Source: JAOABC01 sp041287495
GTDB taxonomy: Bacteria > Aquificota > Aquificia > Aquificales > Hydrogenothermaceae
Length of the DNA: 64,000 nt
Assembly: GCA_041287495.1 (NCBI GenBank)
Contig: JBEULE010000019.1
Span: 21,437-85,436 of the forward strand
Reading direction: 5' to 3'
Part shown: one piece after another, positions 52,781-60,352 of the stretch
Layout of the letters: each line of letters opens with the position of its first letter
Position numbering within the stretch: the stretch's first letter is position 1
Position numbers and translations under genes: made by a program
Notes under the pieces: model-generated
Databases searched by the model: none
Told to the model about the DNA's origin: nothing
The model's input: the letters and a program-made list of their open reading frames with translations, nothing else

Positions 52781-54631
52781 ATGAGTAGACCTGATTACCT
52801 TCTATTTGACAGAAATACAAAAGCTATCTTTTGGAACTTAAACAATGCTGCAATTCAAAGAATGCTTGATTATGATTACGTTGTAGGAAGGTCTCCAAGT
52901 ATAGCAGCTATAGTTGCTCCTACTTCTGAGAGGTCTTTTGAGAAGTTTTTCTATGGTACAAAAGAGATAATAATACCTATATATAAATCAACTAAAGAAG
53001 CTGCAAAGTTTCATCCAGAGGCAGATGTTTTACTAAACTTTGCATCTTTTAGAACAGCTTATCCTGTTACATTAGAAGCTTTCGAGATACCTCAGATAAG
53101 AACCATTATAATAACAGCAGAAGGTATTCCAGAGAGATATGCAAGAGAGATGAGAGTTAAAGCAAAGGAGCTTGGTAAATGGATAATAGGACCTGCTACC
53201 GTAGGTGGTATCGCTCCTGGTGCATTTAGAATAGCAAATACAGGTGGAACTATAGAGAATATAATTGCTTCTAAACTTCACAGACCTGGTTCAGTTGGAC
53301 TTGTTACAAGGTCTGGAGGTCTTTTTAACGAACTATCAAATATAATTGCTAGGAATGCTGATGGTGTTGCCGAAGGTATAGCTATAGGTGGTGATAGATT
53401 CCCTGGTTCAGATTTCCTAGACCATATGCTTAGATTTGAGAAAAATCCACAAGTTAAATTTATGATACTGCTTGGAGAGGTAGGTGGAGAAGCTGAATAT
53501 AAAGTCGTAGAAGCCGTTAAAAATGGCCTTATAACAAAACCTGTTATAGGTTGGTGTATAGGAACTATATCTAAGTTTTTCGGTGGAGAAGTTCAGTTTG
53601 GACATGCAGGTGCAAAAGCTGGAGCAGATAGAGAAACTGCAGATGCAAAGAATAGAGCTATGAGAGAAGCTGGTATCCATGTTCCTAACAACTTCAACGA
53701 ACTTCCCCATGTAATCAAAGGTATATATGAAATGTTAAGAGGAGAAGGAAAGATAGCTCCTATAGTAGAGCCAGAAGTCCCACCAATCCCAGAGGATTTA
53801 AACAAAGCTATAAGAGAAGGAAAGGTAAGAAAAGGAACGAATTTTATATGTACTATATCTGATGATAGAGGTGAAGAAGCTACTTACTGTGGTATACCTA
53901 TAAGTGAAGTTATAGAGAGAGGTTTATCTATAGCTGATGTAATTGGATTATTATGGTTCAAGAAGAAGTTTCCTACTTGGGCATCTGGCTTTATAGATAT
54001 GGTTATAAGAGTAGTTGCAGACCACGGACCAGCTGTAGCCGGAGCTCACAATACAAAAGTGACAGCAAGAGCCGGAAAAGACCTAATGTCTTCACTTGTA
54101 ACAGGTATACTTACAATAGGTCCGAGATTCGGTGGTGCAATTGACGGAGCAGCTAAATACTTTAAGATGGCTTACGAAAAAAATATGTCTCCTAACGAAT
54201 TTGTTGAATATATGAAGAGTGTTGAAAAAATACCTATTCCAGGTATAGGACACAGGATAAAATCTACAAAAAATCCTGATAAAAGGGTAGAACTTCTTAA
54301 AGATTACGCAAGGAGAAACTTCCCTAAGATTGAGCTTCTTGATTATGCATTGGAAGTTGAAAAAGTAACTACTTCTAAGAAAGAAAATCTAATACTAAAT
54401 GTTGATGGAACCATAGGAGTTTTACTTGTAGATCTATTCAAAGCTCTTGGATACTCTAATGAAGATATAGATAAACTTATAGATGCCGGGGCATTTAACG
54501 CATTCTTTGTTCTTGGAAGGTCTATAGGATTTATAGGCCACTACCTTGATGAAAAACGTCTTGATATGCCACTTTACAGACATCCAACTGACGATATTCT
54601 CTATGATGTAAAAAGACCAGAAGGTTTCTAA
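52781..54631 (+). CDS. aclA: ATP citrate lyase, large (alpha) subunit
   Basis: A 616-aa fusion of a succinyl-CoA synthetase alpha-like part (about 1-340) and a citrate-synthase-like part (about 350-616). The phosphorylated histidine is in QFGHAGAKAGADRETADAKN-type sequence (FGHAGAKAG). The citrate synthase-like region has ADHGPAVAGAHNTKVTARAG and PIPGIGHRIKS. This is the classic two-subunit enzyme found in Chlorobi, Epsilonproteobacteria and Hydrogenothermaceae, as opposed to the citryl-CoA route of Aquificaceae. Confidence 0.96.
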   Translation: MSRPDYLLFDRNTKAIFWNLNNAAIQRMLDYDYVVGRSPSIAAIVAPTSERSFEKFFYGTKEIIIPIYKSTKEAAKFHPEADVLLNFASFRTAYPVTLEAFEIPQIRTIIITAEGIPERYAREMRVKAKELGKWIIGPATVGGIAPGAFRIANTGGTIENIIASKLHRPGSVGLVTRSGGLFNELSNIIARNADGVAEGIAIGGDRFPGSDFLDHMLRFEKNPQVKFMILLGEVGGEAEYKVVEAVKNGLITKPVIGWCIGTISKFFGGEVQFGHAGAKAGADRETADAKNRAMREAGIHVPNNFNELPHVIKGIYEMLRGEGKIAPIVEPEVPPIPEDLNKAIREGKVRKGTNFICTISDDRGEEATYCGIPISEVIERGLSIADVIGLLWFKKKFPTWASGFIDMVIRVVADHGPAVAGAHNTKVTARAGKDLMSSLVTGILTIGPRFGGAIDGAAKYFKMAYEKNMSPNEFVEYMKSVEKIPIPGIGHRIKSTKNPDKRVELLKDYARRNFPKIELLDYALEVEKVTTSKKENLILNVDGTIGVLLVDLFKALGYSNEDIDKLIDAGAFNAFFVLGRSIGFIGHYLDEKRLDMPLYRHPTDDILYDVKRPEGF

Positions 54632-54640
54632 TATTAAAAA

Positions 54641-54662
54641 AGGAGGGACTAATATCCCTCCT
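54641..54662. terminator. Bidirectional terminator between aclA and rhodanese
   Basis: AGGAGGGA (54641-54648) pairs with TCCCTCCT (54655-54662). On the minus strand it is followed by TTTTTTT, a strong terminator for the rhodanese gene; on the plus strand by CTAATTT. Confidence 0.88.
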
Positions 54663-54671
54663 CTAATTTAA

Positions 54672-55598
54672 CTAATCTCTATACTTTTCCTTTTCAAGGG
54701 GTAAACTTTCGTCATTTCCCCATTCATACCAACTTCCAGTGTATATCCTTAAGTCCTTAGCACCTAATGCTTTTAATGGTATAAAAACGAAAGAAGACCT
54801 GTTTCCTATGGTGCAGTATAGTATTATCTTCTTATTTAAATCAAGGTTTATTTTCTTAACTTCATCTCTCAATTTATCTAACGGTTTATATGTTGTTCCT
54901 TTACCTTGAAACCATCTCCAGTATACAAATTTTGCTCCTGGTATATGTCCACTTCTTTTTATACCTTCCATATCTTGTCTACCAGTAAACTCTAAGAAAG
55001 TTCTAGTATCTACAAGTATAGTTCCATCATCTATTCCGTTTTCATAATTTTTAACATGTTTTAAAACGTCTTCTTTTGTTGCCACTACTTCATATCTTGG
55101 CTTAACTTTATACTTTGACTTTTTTAAAGGCTTTTCATCACCGGATTCAGTAGGTAATCCTTCCTCTATCCATCTCTCTAAACCACCATCTAAGATTTTT
55201 AACTTTTTATCATCATGTCCCATTGAGTAAAGTAAGAACCATAGATATGTTGCTTTGTTTGGTGGGTCTTTTGAGGAGTATATTATAATCAAGCTGTCAT
55301 TTTTTATTCCTTTTTGTGAGAATATTTTTGATGCAGTTTCCGGACATAAGGGAAGGTATTTACATCTTTGTTTTTCATTATTCTTTATTGCTATATCCTG
55401 TAAAGATAGTGAATCTATGTTGATAGCAGATGGTATATGGGCTTTTTGATAAGTTTGACTATCCTCACTGTCTATAAAGATAACATCTTCCTTATTTAAA
55501 AGTTCATAAGCTTCTTTTACCCCTATTACATAAGGATTTGCAAAGGTTAAATTTGCAAACATCATAATTGCTAAAAAAATTGGTAAAATCTTTCTCAT
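54672..55598 (-). CDS. Exported two-domain thiosulfate sulfurtransferase (rhodanese)
   Basis: A 308-aa protein with a signal peptide (to about residue 21, FANLTFANP). Two rhodanese domains follow: the first (about 25-155) lacks an active cysteine at the loop, the second (about 165-300) has it in LYCTIGNRSS. Conserved DTR-type strands (LVDTRTFLEF) and HIPGA motifs are in place. It acts in the periplasm, probably on thiosulfate or persulfides, matching a sulfur-oxidising lifestyle. Confidence 0.9.
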   Translation of the reverse strand: MRKILPIFLAIMMFANLTFANPYVIGVKEAYELLNKEDVIFIDSEDSQTYQKAHIPSAINIDSLSLQDIAIKNNEKQRCKYLPLCPETASKIFSQKGIKNDSLIIIYSSKDPPNKATYLWFLLYSMGHDDKKLKILDGGLERWIEEGLPTESGDEKPLKKSKYKVKPRYEVVATKEDVLKHVKNYENGIDDGTILVDTRTFLEFTGRQDMEGIKRSGHIPGAKFVYWRWFQGKGTTYKPLDKLRDEVKKINLDLNKKIILYCTIGNRSSFVFIPLKALGAKDLRIYTGSWYEWGNDESLPLEKEKYRD

Positions 55599-55722
55599 TT
55601 CTCTAACCTCAATAACTAAAATTTTACATTTTAAATTTTATACCCAAAAACAAATTTATATAGTTGATATAATTCATATAAACTTTTATATTTAACTTTA
55701 AAATTTATGTGAGGTATATCTT

Positions 55723-56403
55723 ATGAAGATAAGAATCCGGAAAAATGGTCCTTATGTAGTAGAGGGAAATATACCTTTAAATAGGTTAGATGTAAAAGGA
55801 GAAGGAGAGATACCTACAGAGTATGTAGAGGTCGAGAGGTTTGAAGTTGGTAGTCAGTATGCTCTCTGTAGATGTGGTTTGTCAGGTAAAAAACCTTTCT
55901 GTGATGGTTCTCATAGGGAAAAGTTTGATGGAACTCTTACATATGTAGATAAAGATTACTATGAAAATGCTGAAGTAACAGAAAGTAGAGAATTTATCCT
56001 TTATGATAATAAAAAATTATGTAGTGGTGCAAGGTTCTGTATGGTTGATAAGGGAACATGGATTTTAATTTTTAGCAAAGATGAAGATAAAAAAGAAAAA
56101 GTAAAAAAGCAAGTTGCAAACTGCCCTTCCGAAAGATTAGTGTTGAAAGATAAAGAAGGTAATCTCATTGAGCCGAAATTTGAACCATCCATATCAATTT
56201 TGGAAGATAGTCTCATTGGAGTAAGTGGGCCTGTATGGGTGAAAGGCGGAATTCCTATAGAGACAGACTCCGGAGAAGTTTACAAAATTAGAAACAGGGT
56301 AACTTTATGTAGATGTGGAAAGTCAAAGAATAAACCTCTGTGCGATAAATCACATTTTAGTGTAAAATTTAGAGATGAAACCTATTTCAAGGAGAAAGTT
56401 TAA
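55723..56403 (+). CDS. CDGSH iron-sulfur protein with two CDGSH motifs and a Fer4_19-like centre
   Basis: A 226-aa protein. The N-terminal CDGSH motif is CRCGLSGKKPFCDGSH (about 50-65) and the C-terminal one CRCGKSKNKPLCDKSH (about 196-211), with D-G changed to D-K. A divergent mono-cluster region lies between (LCSGARFCMVDKGTW...ANCPSERLVL). Such double-CDGSH proteins bind 2Fe-2S clusters and are of unknown function in bacteria. The gene is one base from the flavodoxin-like gene. Confidence 0.88.
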   Translation: MKIRIRKNGPYVVEGNIPLNRLDVKGEGEIPTEYVEVERFEVGSQYALCRCGLSGKKPFCDGSHREKFDGTLTYVDKDYYENAEVTESREFILYDNKKLCSGARFCMVDKGTWILIFSKDEDKKEKVKKQVANCPSERLVLKDKEGNLIEPKFEPSISILEDSLIGVSGPVWVKGGIPIETDSGEVYKIRNRVTLCRCGKSKNKPLCDKSHFSVKFRDETYFKEKV

Positions 56404-56404
56404 T

Positions 56405-56986
56405 ATGGATGCTGTTATACTCTATGCACACCCTAATCCTGCAAGTTTCAACAATGCCATAAAAGATACAGTAATAGATACATTTAAAAAGAAAGGTAAA
56501 TCTTTTTCTCTAAGGGACCTTTATAGTATGAATTTTAATCCTGTTTTAACAGGTAGGCAGTTGTACGATATATATGTAAACTCAAAGGTAGAAGATGATG
56601 TTAAACAAGAACAAGAGATAATATCTCAAGCCAAATTATTAATAGTTATTCATCCTATATGGTGGTCGGGAATGCCAGCTATTTTAAAAGGTTATATAGA
56701 CAGAGTATTCACATACGGGTTTGCTTACAAGGAAGAAAATGGGGATGTTGTTGGACTTCTTAAAGATAAAAAAGTTCTCATAATAAATACATTTGGTGCT
56801 GATGAAAAAGAGTTGAATCAGTTTGGAATAAAAGACTGTTTTGATAAAATTTATCATTCAATATATGGTTTTTGTGGAATAAAGGAGATTAAAACGAAGT
56901 TTCTGTTTGCTGTTACACACGTTTCTGATGAAGATAGAAAGAAGATGCTTGAAGAAGTTATAGAATTTGTAGAGGAAAATCTTTAA
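56405..56986 (+). CDS. NAD(P)H-dependent flavodoxin-fold oxidoreductase (MdaB/KefF-like)
   Basis: A 193-aa FMN enzyme of the quinone reductase family. The ATG at 56405 directly follows the CDGSH gene; the longer frame from 56375 is an overlap artefact. It shows VILYAHPNPASFNNAI for FMN phosphate, IHPIWWSGMPAILKGYIDRVFTYGFAY in pieces (HPIWWSGMPAILKGYIDRVF) and a C-terminal helix. It would reduce quinones by two electrons. Three bases separate it from ribD. Confidence 0.9.
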   Translation: MDAVILYAHPNPASFNNAIKDTVIDTFKKKGKSFSLRDLYSMNFNPVLTGRQLYDIYVNSKVEDDVKQEQEIISQAKLLIVIHPIWWSGMPAILKGYIDRVFTYGFAYKEENGDVVGLLKDKKVLIINTFGADEKELNQFGIKDCFDKIYHSIYGFCGIKEIKTKFLFAVTHVSDEDRKKMLEEVIEFVEENL

Positions 56987-56989
56987 AAT

Positions 56990-58087
56990 ATGGATTTAGA
57001 TAAAAAATTTATGAATATGGCATTAAATCTTGCCAAAAAAAGGAAAGGTTATACACATCCAAATCCAACAGTTGGGGCTGTAATAGTAAAGGATGGTAAA
57101 GTCATAGGAGAAGGTTATCACTTTAAAGCAGGAATGCCACATGCAGAGAGAGAGGCAATTAAAGATGCAAAATCTAAAGGATATGACATTGCCGGCTCGA
57201 CTATGTATGTAACATTGGAGCCATGTTGTCACTACGGTAAAACACCACCATGCACAGAAGCAATAATAGAAGAAGGTATAAAGAGGGTAGTAGTTGCTAC
57301 TTTAGATCCAAATCCTCTTGTAGCTGGAAAAGGTATAGAAATACTCAAAAATAATGGAGTAGAAGTTCAAGTAGGGGTTTTAGAAAAAGAGGCAAAGAGA
57401 TTAAACGAAGACTTTTTTACCTATATAACTGAAAAAAGACCTTTTGTCCATCTTAAAATAGCTCAGACATTAGATGGGAAGATAGCTACAAAAACCGGAA
57501 GTTCAAAATGGATAACTTCTGAAAAGTCCCGTAGATATGTCCATCTTCTTAGAAGAGAAGCCACAGCTATTCTTGTAGGGAAAAATACCGTTTTATGTGA
57601 TAACCCTTCTCTAACAGTTAGAGATGTAAAAACAGAAAGACAGCCAATCAGAGTTGTAATAGATAAAAATCTTGATATACCGATTTTTTATAATATTTTT
57701 AGCCATGATGCTCTGGTTTTTCTAATTACAGGAAAGACAGTAGATAGAGATAAAATAAAGGAGAGAGAAAAACTTAAAAATGTTGAAATTATAACTTTAC
57801 CACTAAATAGAGAAGGAAAATTCTCTTTAAGGGATATTTTACAGTCTCTATACAATAAGGGAGTAGTTCATCTTTTGGTAGAAGGTGGTAAAGGAGTTTT
57901 TACAGAATTTATAAGAGAGAACCTTTGGGATAAAATATCTCTGTTTGTTGCTCCTAAATTCATAGGAGAAGACGGAATAAATGTAATAGGAGAACTTGGC
58001 ATTTTAGATATAAATGATGCAAAAACTTTTAAAATAAGTAGATTAAAAAAGTTAGGTCAAGACATACTTTTTGAAATTTATTCATAA
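56990..58087 (+). CDS. ribD: Bifunctional riboflavin biosynthesis protein RibD
   Basis: Deaminase and reductase steps of riboflavin synthesis, 365 aa. The deaminase zinc site is HAEREAI and CCHYGKTPPC. The reductase part (about 145-365) has LKIAQTLDGKIAT, GSSKWITS and VEGGKGVFTEFI. Both halves are intact. It is the last gene before a long non-coding stretch. Confidence 0.95.
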   Translation: MDLDKKFMNMALNLAKKRKGYTHPNPTVGAVIVKDGKVIGEGYHFKAGMPHAEREAIKDAKSKGYDIAGSTMYVTLEPCCHYGKTPPCTEAIIEEGIKRVVVATLDPNPLVAGKGIEILKNNGVEVQVGVLEKEAKRLNEDFFTYITEKRPFVHLKIAQTLDGKIATKTGSSKWITSEKSRRYVHLLRREATAILVGKNTVLCDNPSLTVRDVKTERQPIRVVIDKNLDIPIFYNIFSHDALVFLITGKTVDRDKIKEREKLKNVEIITLPLNREGKFSLRDILQSLYNKGVVHLLVEGGKGVFTEFIRENLWDKISLFVAPKFIGEDGINVIGELGILDINDAKTFKISRLKKLGQDILFEIYS

Positions 58088-58120
58088 GCTATAAGAATTT
58101 TTGTGAAGTATTTTAACTAC

Positions 58121-58149
58121 TTGACTTATATAAGATTTCTTGATATAAA
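58121..58149 (+). promoter_or_regulatory. Promoter of the candidate structured RNA
   Basis: TTGACT (58121-58126), exactly 17 bases, TATAAA (58144-58149). Transcription should start near 58156. This is one of the best promoters in the window, and no ORF begins within 430 bases. Confidence 0.75.
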
Positions 58150-58155
58150 TTTTAT

Positions 58156-58510
58156 AGTAAGTTTAAAGACCTTGGAAATTGAATAGGCAGCCCACACAAA
58201 TTCAAGGTAAAATATTGATAAACGCCGTTATTCATTTGAGGATGGCTGAAAAACGCTTTTAACCTTGTGGCTGTAGTGCATCCTTATTTTCGGATTTTTA
58301 AAATGCAAGTAGGCTTCAGTTAAGGCTGAAATAGAAATATAATAGAAAATATATTTCTATTATGTGAGGTTTACTGCAAAAAGGGTTAATTTGCGGTTAT
58401 TCACTTTAAAAAGTTTTTTGTCTAAAAACTATTGATTTTACTTTACTTTACCGTTATTATTTTTTTACTTAAAGTTAACGGGGTTTTGTCTGAACCGTGT
58501 GGGGTAGAAA
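58156..58510 (+). ncRNA. Candidate structured non-coding RNA, family unknown
   Basis: No frame is convincingly coding here. Paired elements: CCCACAC (58191-58197) with GTGTGGG (58497-58503) plus TTCA/TGAA close a domain of about 310 bases; AATAGAAATATA with TATATTTCTATT (58330-58361); AGTTTTT/AAAAACT (58412-58430); CCGTTA/TAACGG (58451-58481). CAAGGT (58203-58208) can pair with either ACCTTG at 58169 or at 58262, so two folds compete. None of the signatures of tmRNA, RNase P RNA, SRP RNA or common riboswitches is present. It may be a trans-acting RNA or the leader of the downstream peptidase operon. Confidence 0.5.
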
Positions 58511-58592
58511 GAATTAAGTTGTCTTTTCTCATACCACTACCTCCTTAATGTGTTTAAAATTATATGGACGTTTACAGAAGGAGGAAAGTAAG

Positions 58593-58652
58593 ATGCCGTT
58601 GAGAATAATAAGAGAATTGAAAACTATAAAAGAAAGGGGTTATTTAAAATAG
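58593..58652 (+). CDS. 19-residue leader peptide before the Xaa-Pro peptidase
   Basis: ATG at 58593 lies eight bases after AAGGAGG, and the peptide is MPLRIIRELKTIKERGYLK. Its TAG stop is followed at once by the ATG of the peptidase gene (58653), which has a weak ribosome-binding site of its own. This suggests that ribosomes end the short ORF and re-start on the peptidase. A regulatory upstream ORF or a true small protein are both possible. Confidence 0.6.
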   Translation: MPLRIIRELKTIKERGYLK

Positions 58653-59717
58653 ATGTTAAGTAGATTGAGAAAAGCTCAAGAAAAGATTAGAGATAGTGAT
58701 TTAGATTGTTTTTTATTTTCCTCTTACTCTAATGTTTTTTATCTATCTGGATTTTCTTCTTCAAACGCCTACATTATCCTAACAGAAGATAGAGGTTTCT
58801 TCTTAACAGATGGTAGATACTACGAAGGGGCAAAGGAGAAGATATCTCATCTAGAGGTTGTTCTTATAAAAAAATTATCAGATGGATTAAAACAGATTTT
58901 TGAAGATTTAAATATAAAGAAAGTAGGATTTGAAAAAGATAAAGTATCTGTATCTTTATATGAGAAATTAAAATCAGATTTTCCGGATATTCAGTTTGAA
59001 GGATTTGACGGATTTTTGAGTGATATAAGAATGATTAAATCAGAAGGAGAGATTGGTATAATAAGAGATGCGGTAATAAAGATAGATAAGATTTATCTTA
59101 AAATATTAGAAAATATAAACTCTTTTGATACAGAACTATCAATAAGAAGGAAGATAGTTGACCTAATCTTTGAAGAGGGAGGAACTTCCGAAAGTTTTCC
59201 GGCAATCGTTGCCACCGGCAAAAATTCAGCCATACCACATCACGAAACATCCTTAGCAAAGATTGAGAAAAACAGTCCACTCTTGATAGATATGGGAATG
59301 AAATTAAAAGGTTACTGTAGTGATTTTACAAGAACATTTTTTATAGGAAAACCAAATCAAAAACTTATAGATATTTACAACATCGTAAAAGAGGCACACC
59401 TTGAAGCCGTCTCTGTTGTAAAAGCCGGAATACAAATAAAAGAGATAGACCTAAAAGCAAGGTCTGTTATAGAGAAATACGGTTATGGGGAATACTTCAT
59501 ACATTCCACTGGACACGGAATAGGTATAGATATACACGAAGAACCGAGAATATACAAAGATAACGAAGATACTCTCAAAGAAAATACAGTTTTCACAATA
59601 GAGCCGGGGATATACATACCAAATTTAGGTGGAGTAAGATTGGAAAATATTGTTGTAGCAAGGAAAGGCTCCGCAGAAATCCTTACCCAAACTCCTCTAG
59701 ATTTAGTCATAATTTAA
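58653..59717 (+). CDS. Xaa-Pro dipeptidase/aminopeptidase P (M24B)
   Basis: A 354-aa metallopeptidase cutting before or after proline in short peptides. The creatinase-like N-terminal domain (about 1-130) precedes the pita-bread domain. Metal ligands are seen in LIDMGMKLKGYCSDFTRTF (two Asp), STGHGIGIDIHEEP (His), FTIEPGIY (Glu) and VRLENIVV (Glu). Likely manganese- or cobalt-dependent. Translation is coupled to the preceding 19-codon ORF. Confidence 0.92.
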   Translation: MLSRLRKAQEKIRDSDLDCFLFSSYSNVFYLSGFSSSNAYIILTEDRGFFLTDGRYYEGAKEKISHLEVVLIKKLSDGLKQIFEDLNIKKVGFEKDKVSVSLYEKLKSDFPDIQFEGFDGFLSDIRMIKSEGEIGIIRDAVIKIDKIYLKILENINSFDTELSIRRKIVDLIFEEGGTSESFPAIVATGKNSAIPHHETSLAKIEKNSPLLIDMGMKLKGYCSDFTRTFFIGKPNQKLIDIYNIVKEAHLEAVSVVKAGIQIKEIDLKARSVIEKYGYGEYFIHSTGHGIGIDIHEEPRIYKDNEDTLKENTVFTIEPGIYIPNLGGVRLENIVVARKGSAEILTQTPLDLVII

Positions 59718-59785
59718 TATAGAAAACCCACAAGCCAATTCAATTCACTCTATTACACTAAAATTACAATTTTTACTTCCTTGTC

Positions 59786-60214
59786 CTAAAAGTCTTCAGA
59801 GTTTTGAGATTTTTTTGATTTACAATCTGGACATATACCGTAAACTTCTATACTGTGTCCCAATATATCAAATCCATGAACCTCAATAAGTTCCTCTTTA
59901 AACTTCTCAAAAGGACAGTTATCTATTATCACTATCTTTTTACACTCCTGACATACAAGATAATTCTTCTTAGATGCAAGCCCAAACCTTGCTTTGTCTT
60001 CATTTAACATATAAGCTTTTACTACAAGACCTTTTTTTTGAAGCATATCAAGATTTCTATAAACGGTAGATAAACTCAGCTCAATACCTTTCTCTTTTAA
60101 TTTTAGATATATATCTTCAGCATGCATCGGTGCTACATTCTCTTCTAAAAGTTGTAATATAGCTTGTCTCTGTTTTGTAGTTTTATAACCTTCCGGAAGT
60201 TTTATCTTAGCCAT
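59786..60214 (-). CDS. Fur-family metalloregulator with altered sensing site
   Basis: A 142-aa regulator: winged-helix with LSLSTVYRNLDMLQKKGLV and dimerisation domain with structural zinc cysteines C88/C91 and C128/C131. The usual HHHDH-like metal-sensing segment just before C88 is ASKKNYLVC, with no histidine; H31, H113 and H120 remain. Thus it could be a peroxide-, zinc- or constitutive-type member. It faces metE across a 138-base region with a 7-1-7 palindrome, its probable operator. Confidence 0.88.
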   Translation of the reverse strand: MAKIKLPEGYKTTKQRQAILQLLEENVAPMHAEDIYLKLKEKGIELSLSTVYRNLDMLQKKGLVVKAYMLNEDKARFGLASKKNYLVCQECKKIVIIDNCPFEKFKEELIEVHGFDILGHSIEVYGICPDCKSKKSQNSEDF

Positions 60215-60276
60215 CTTACTCCTTTTTAAGAAAAAGTAAAAGAATATTATAAAATTATAATCTTATTTTCAGTTTT

Positions 60277-60291
60277 TGCAAATTATTTGCA
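60277..60291. promoter_or_regulatory. 7-1-7 Fur-type operator before metE
   Basis: TGCAAAT-T-ATTTGCA is a perfect 7-1-7 palindrome, the geometry of Fur, Zur and PerR boxes. A third half-site TTTGCA follows at 60292-60297 and lies in the metE -35. Confidence 0.75.
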
Positions 60292-60292
60292 T

Positions 60293-60321
60293 TTGCATTT
60301 ATATTTTTACTGTGTTAAAAT
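60293..60321 (+). promoter_or_regulatory. Promoter of metE
   Basis: TTGCAT (60293-60298), 17 bases, TAAAAT (60316-60321). The operator touches the -35, so binding should repress. Confidence 0.55.
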
Positions 60322-60352
60322 TTTTGTAAGTTATCTATCTAAGGAGGTAAAT

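Noticed and set aside
58156..58510. Assignment of the non-coding region to tmRNA, RNase P RNA or SRP RNA
   Set aside because: No T-arm GGTTCGA and CCA-like end, no GAGGAAAGTC core of RNase P RNA, and no GGAAGGAAGCAG-type SRP loop can be found.
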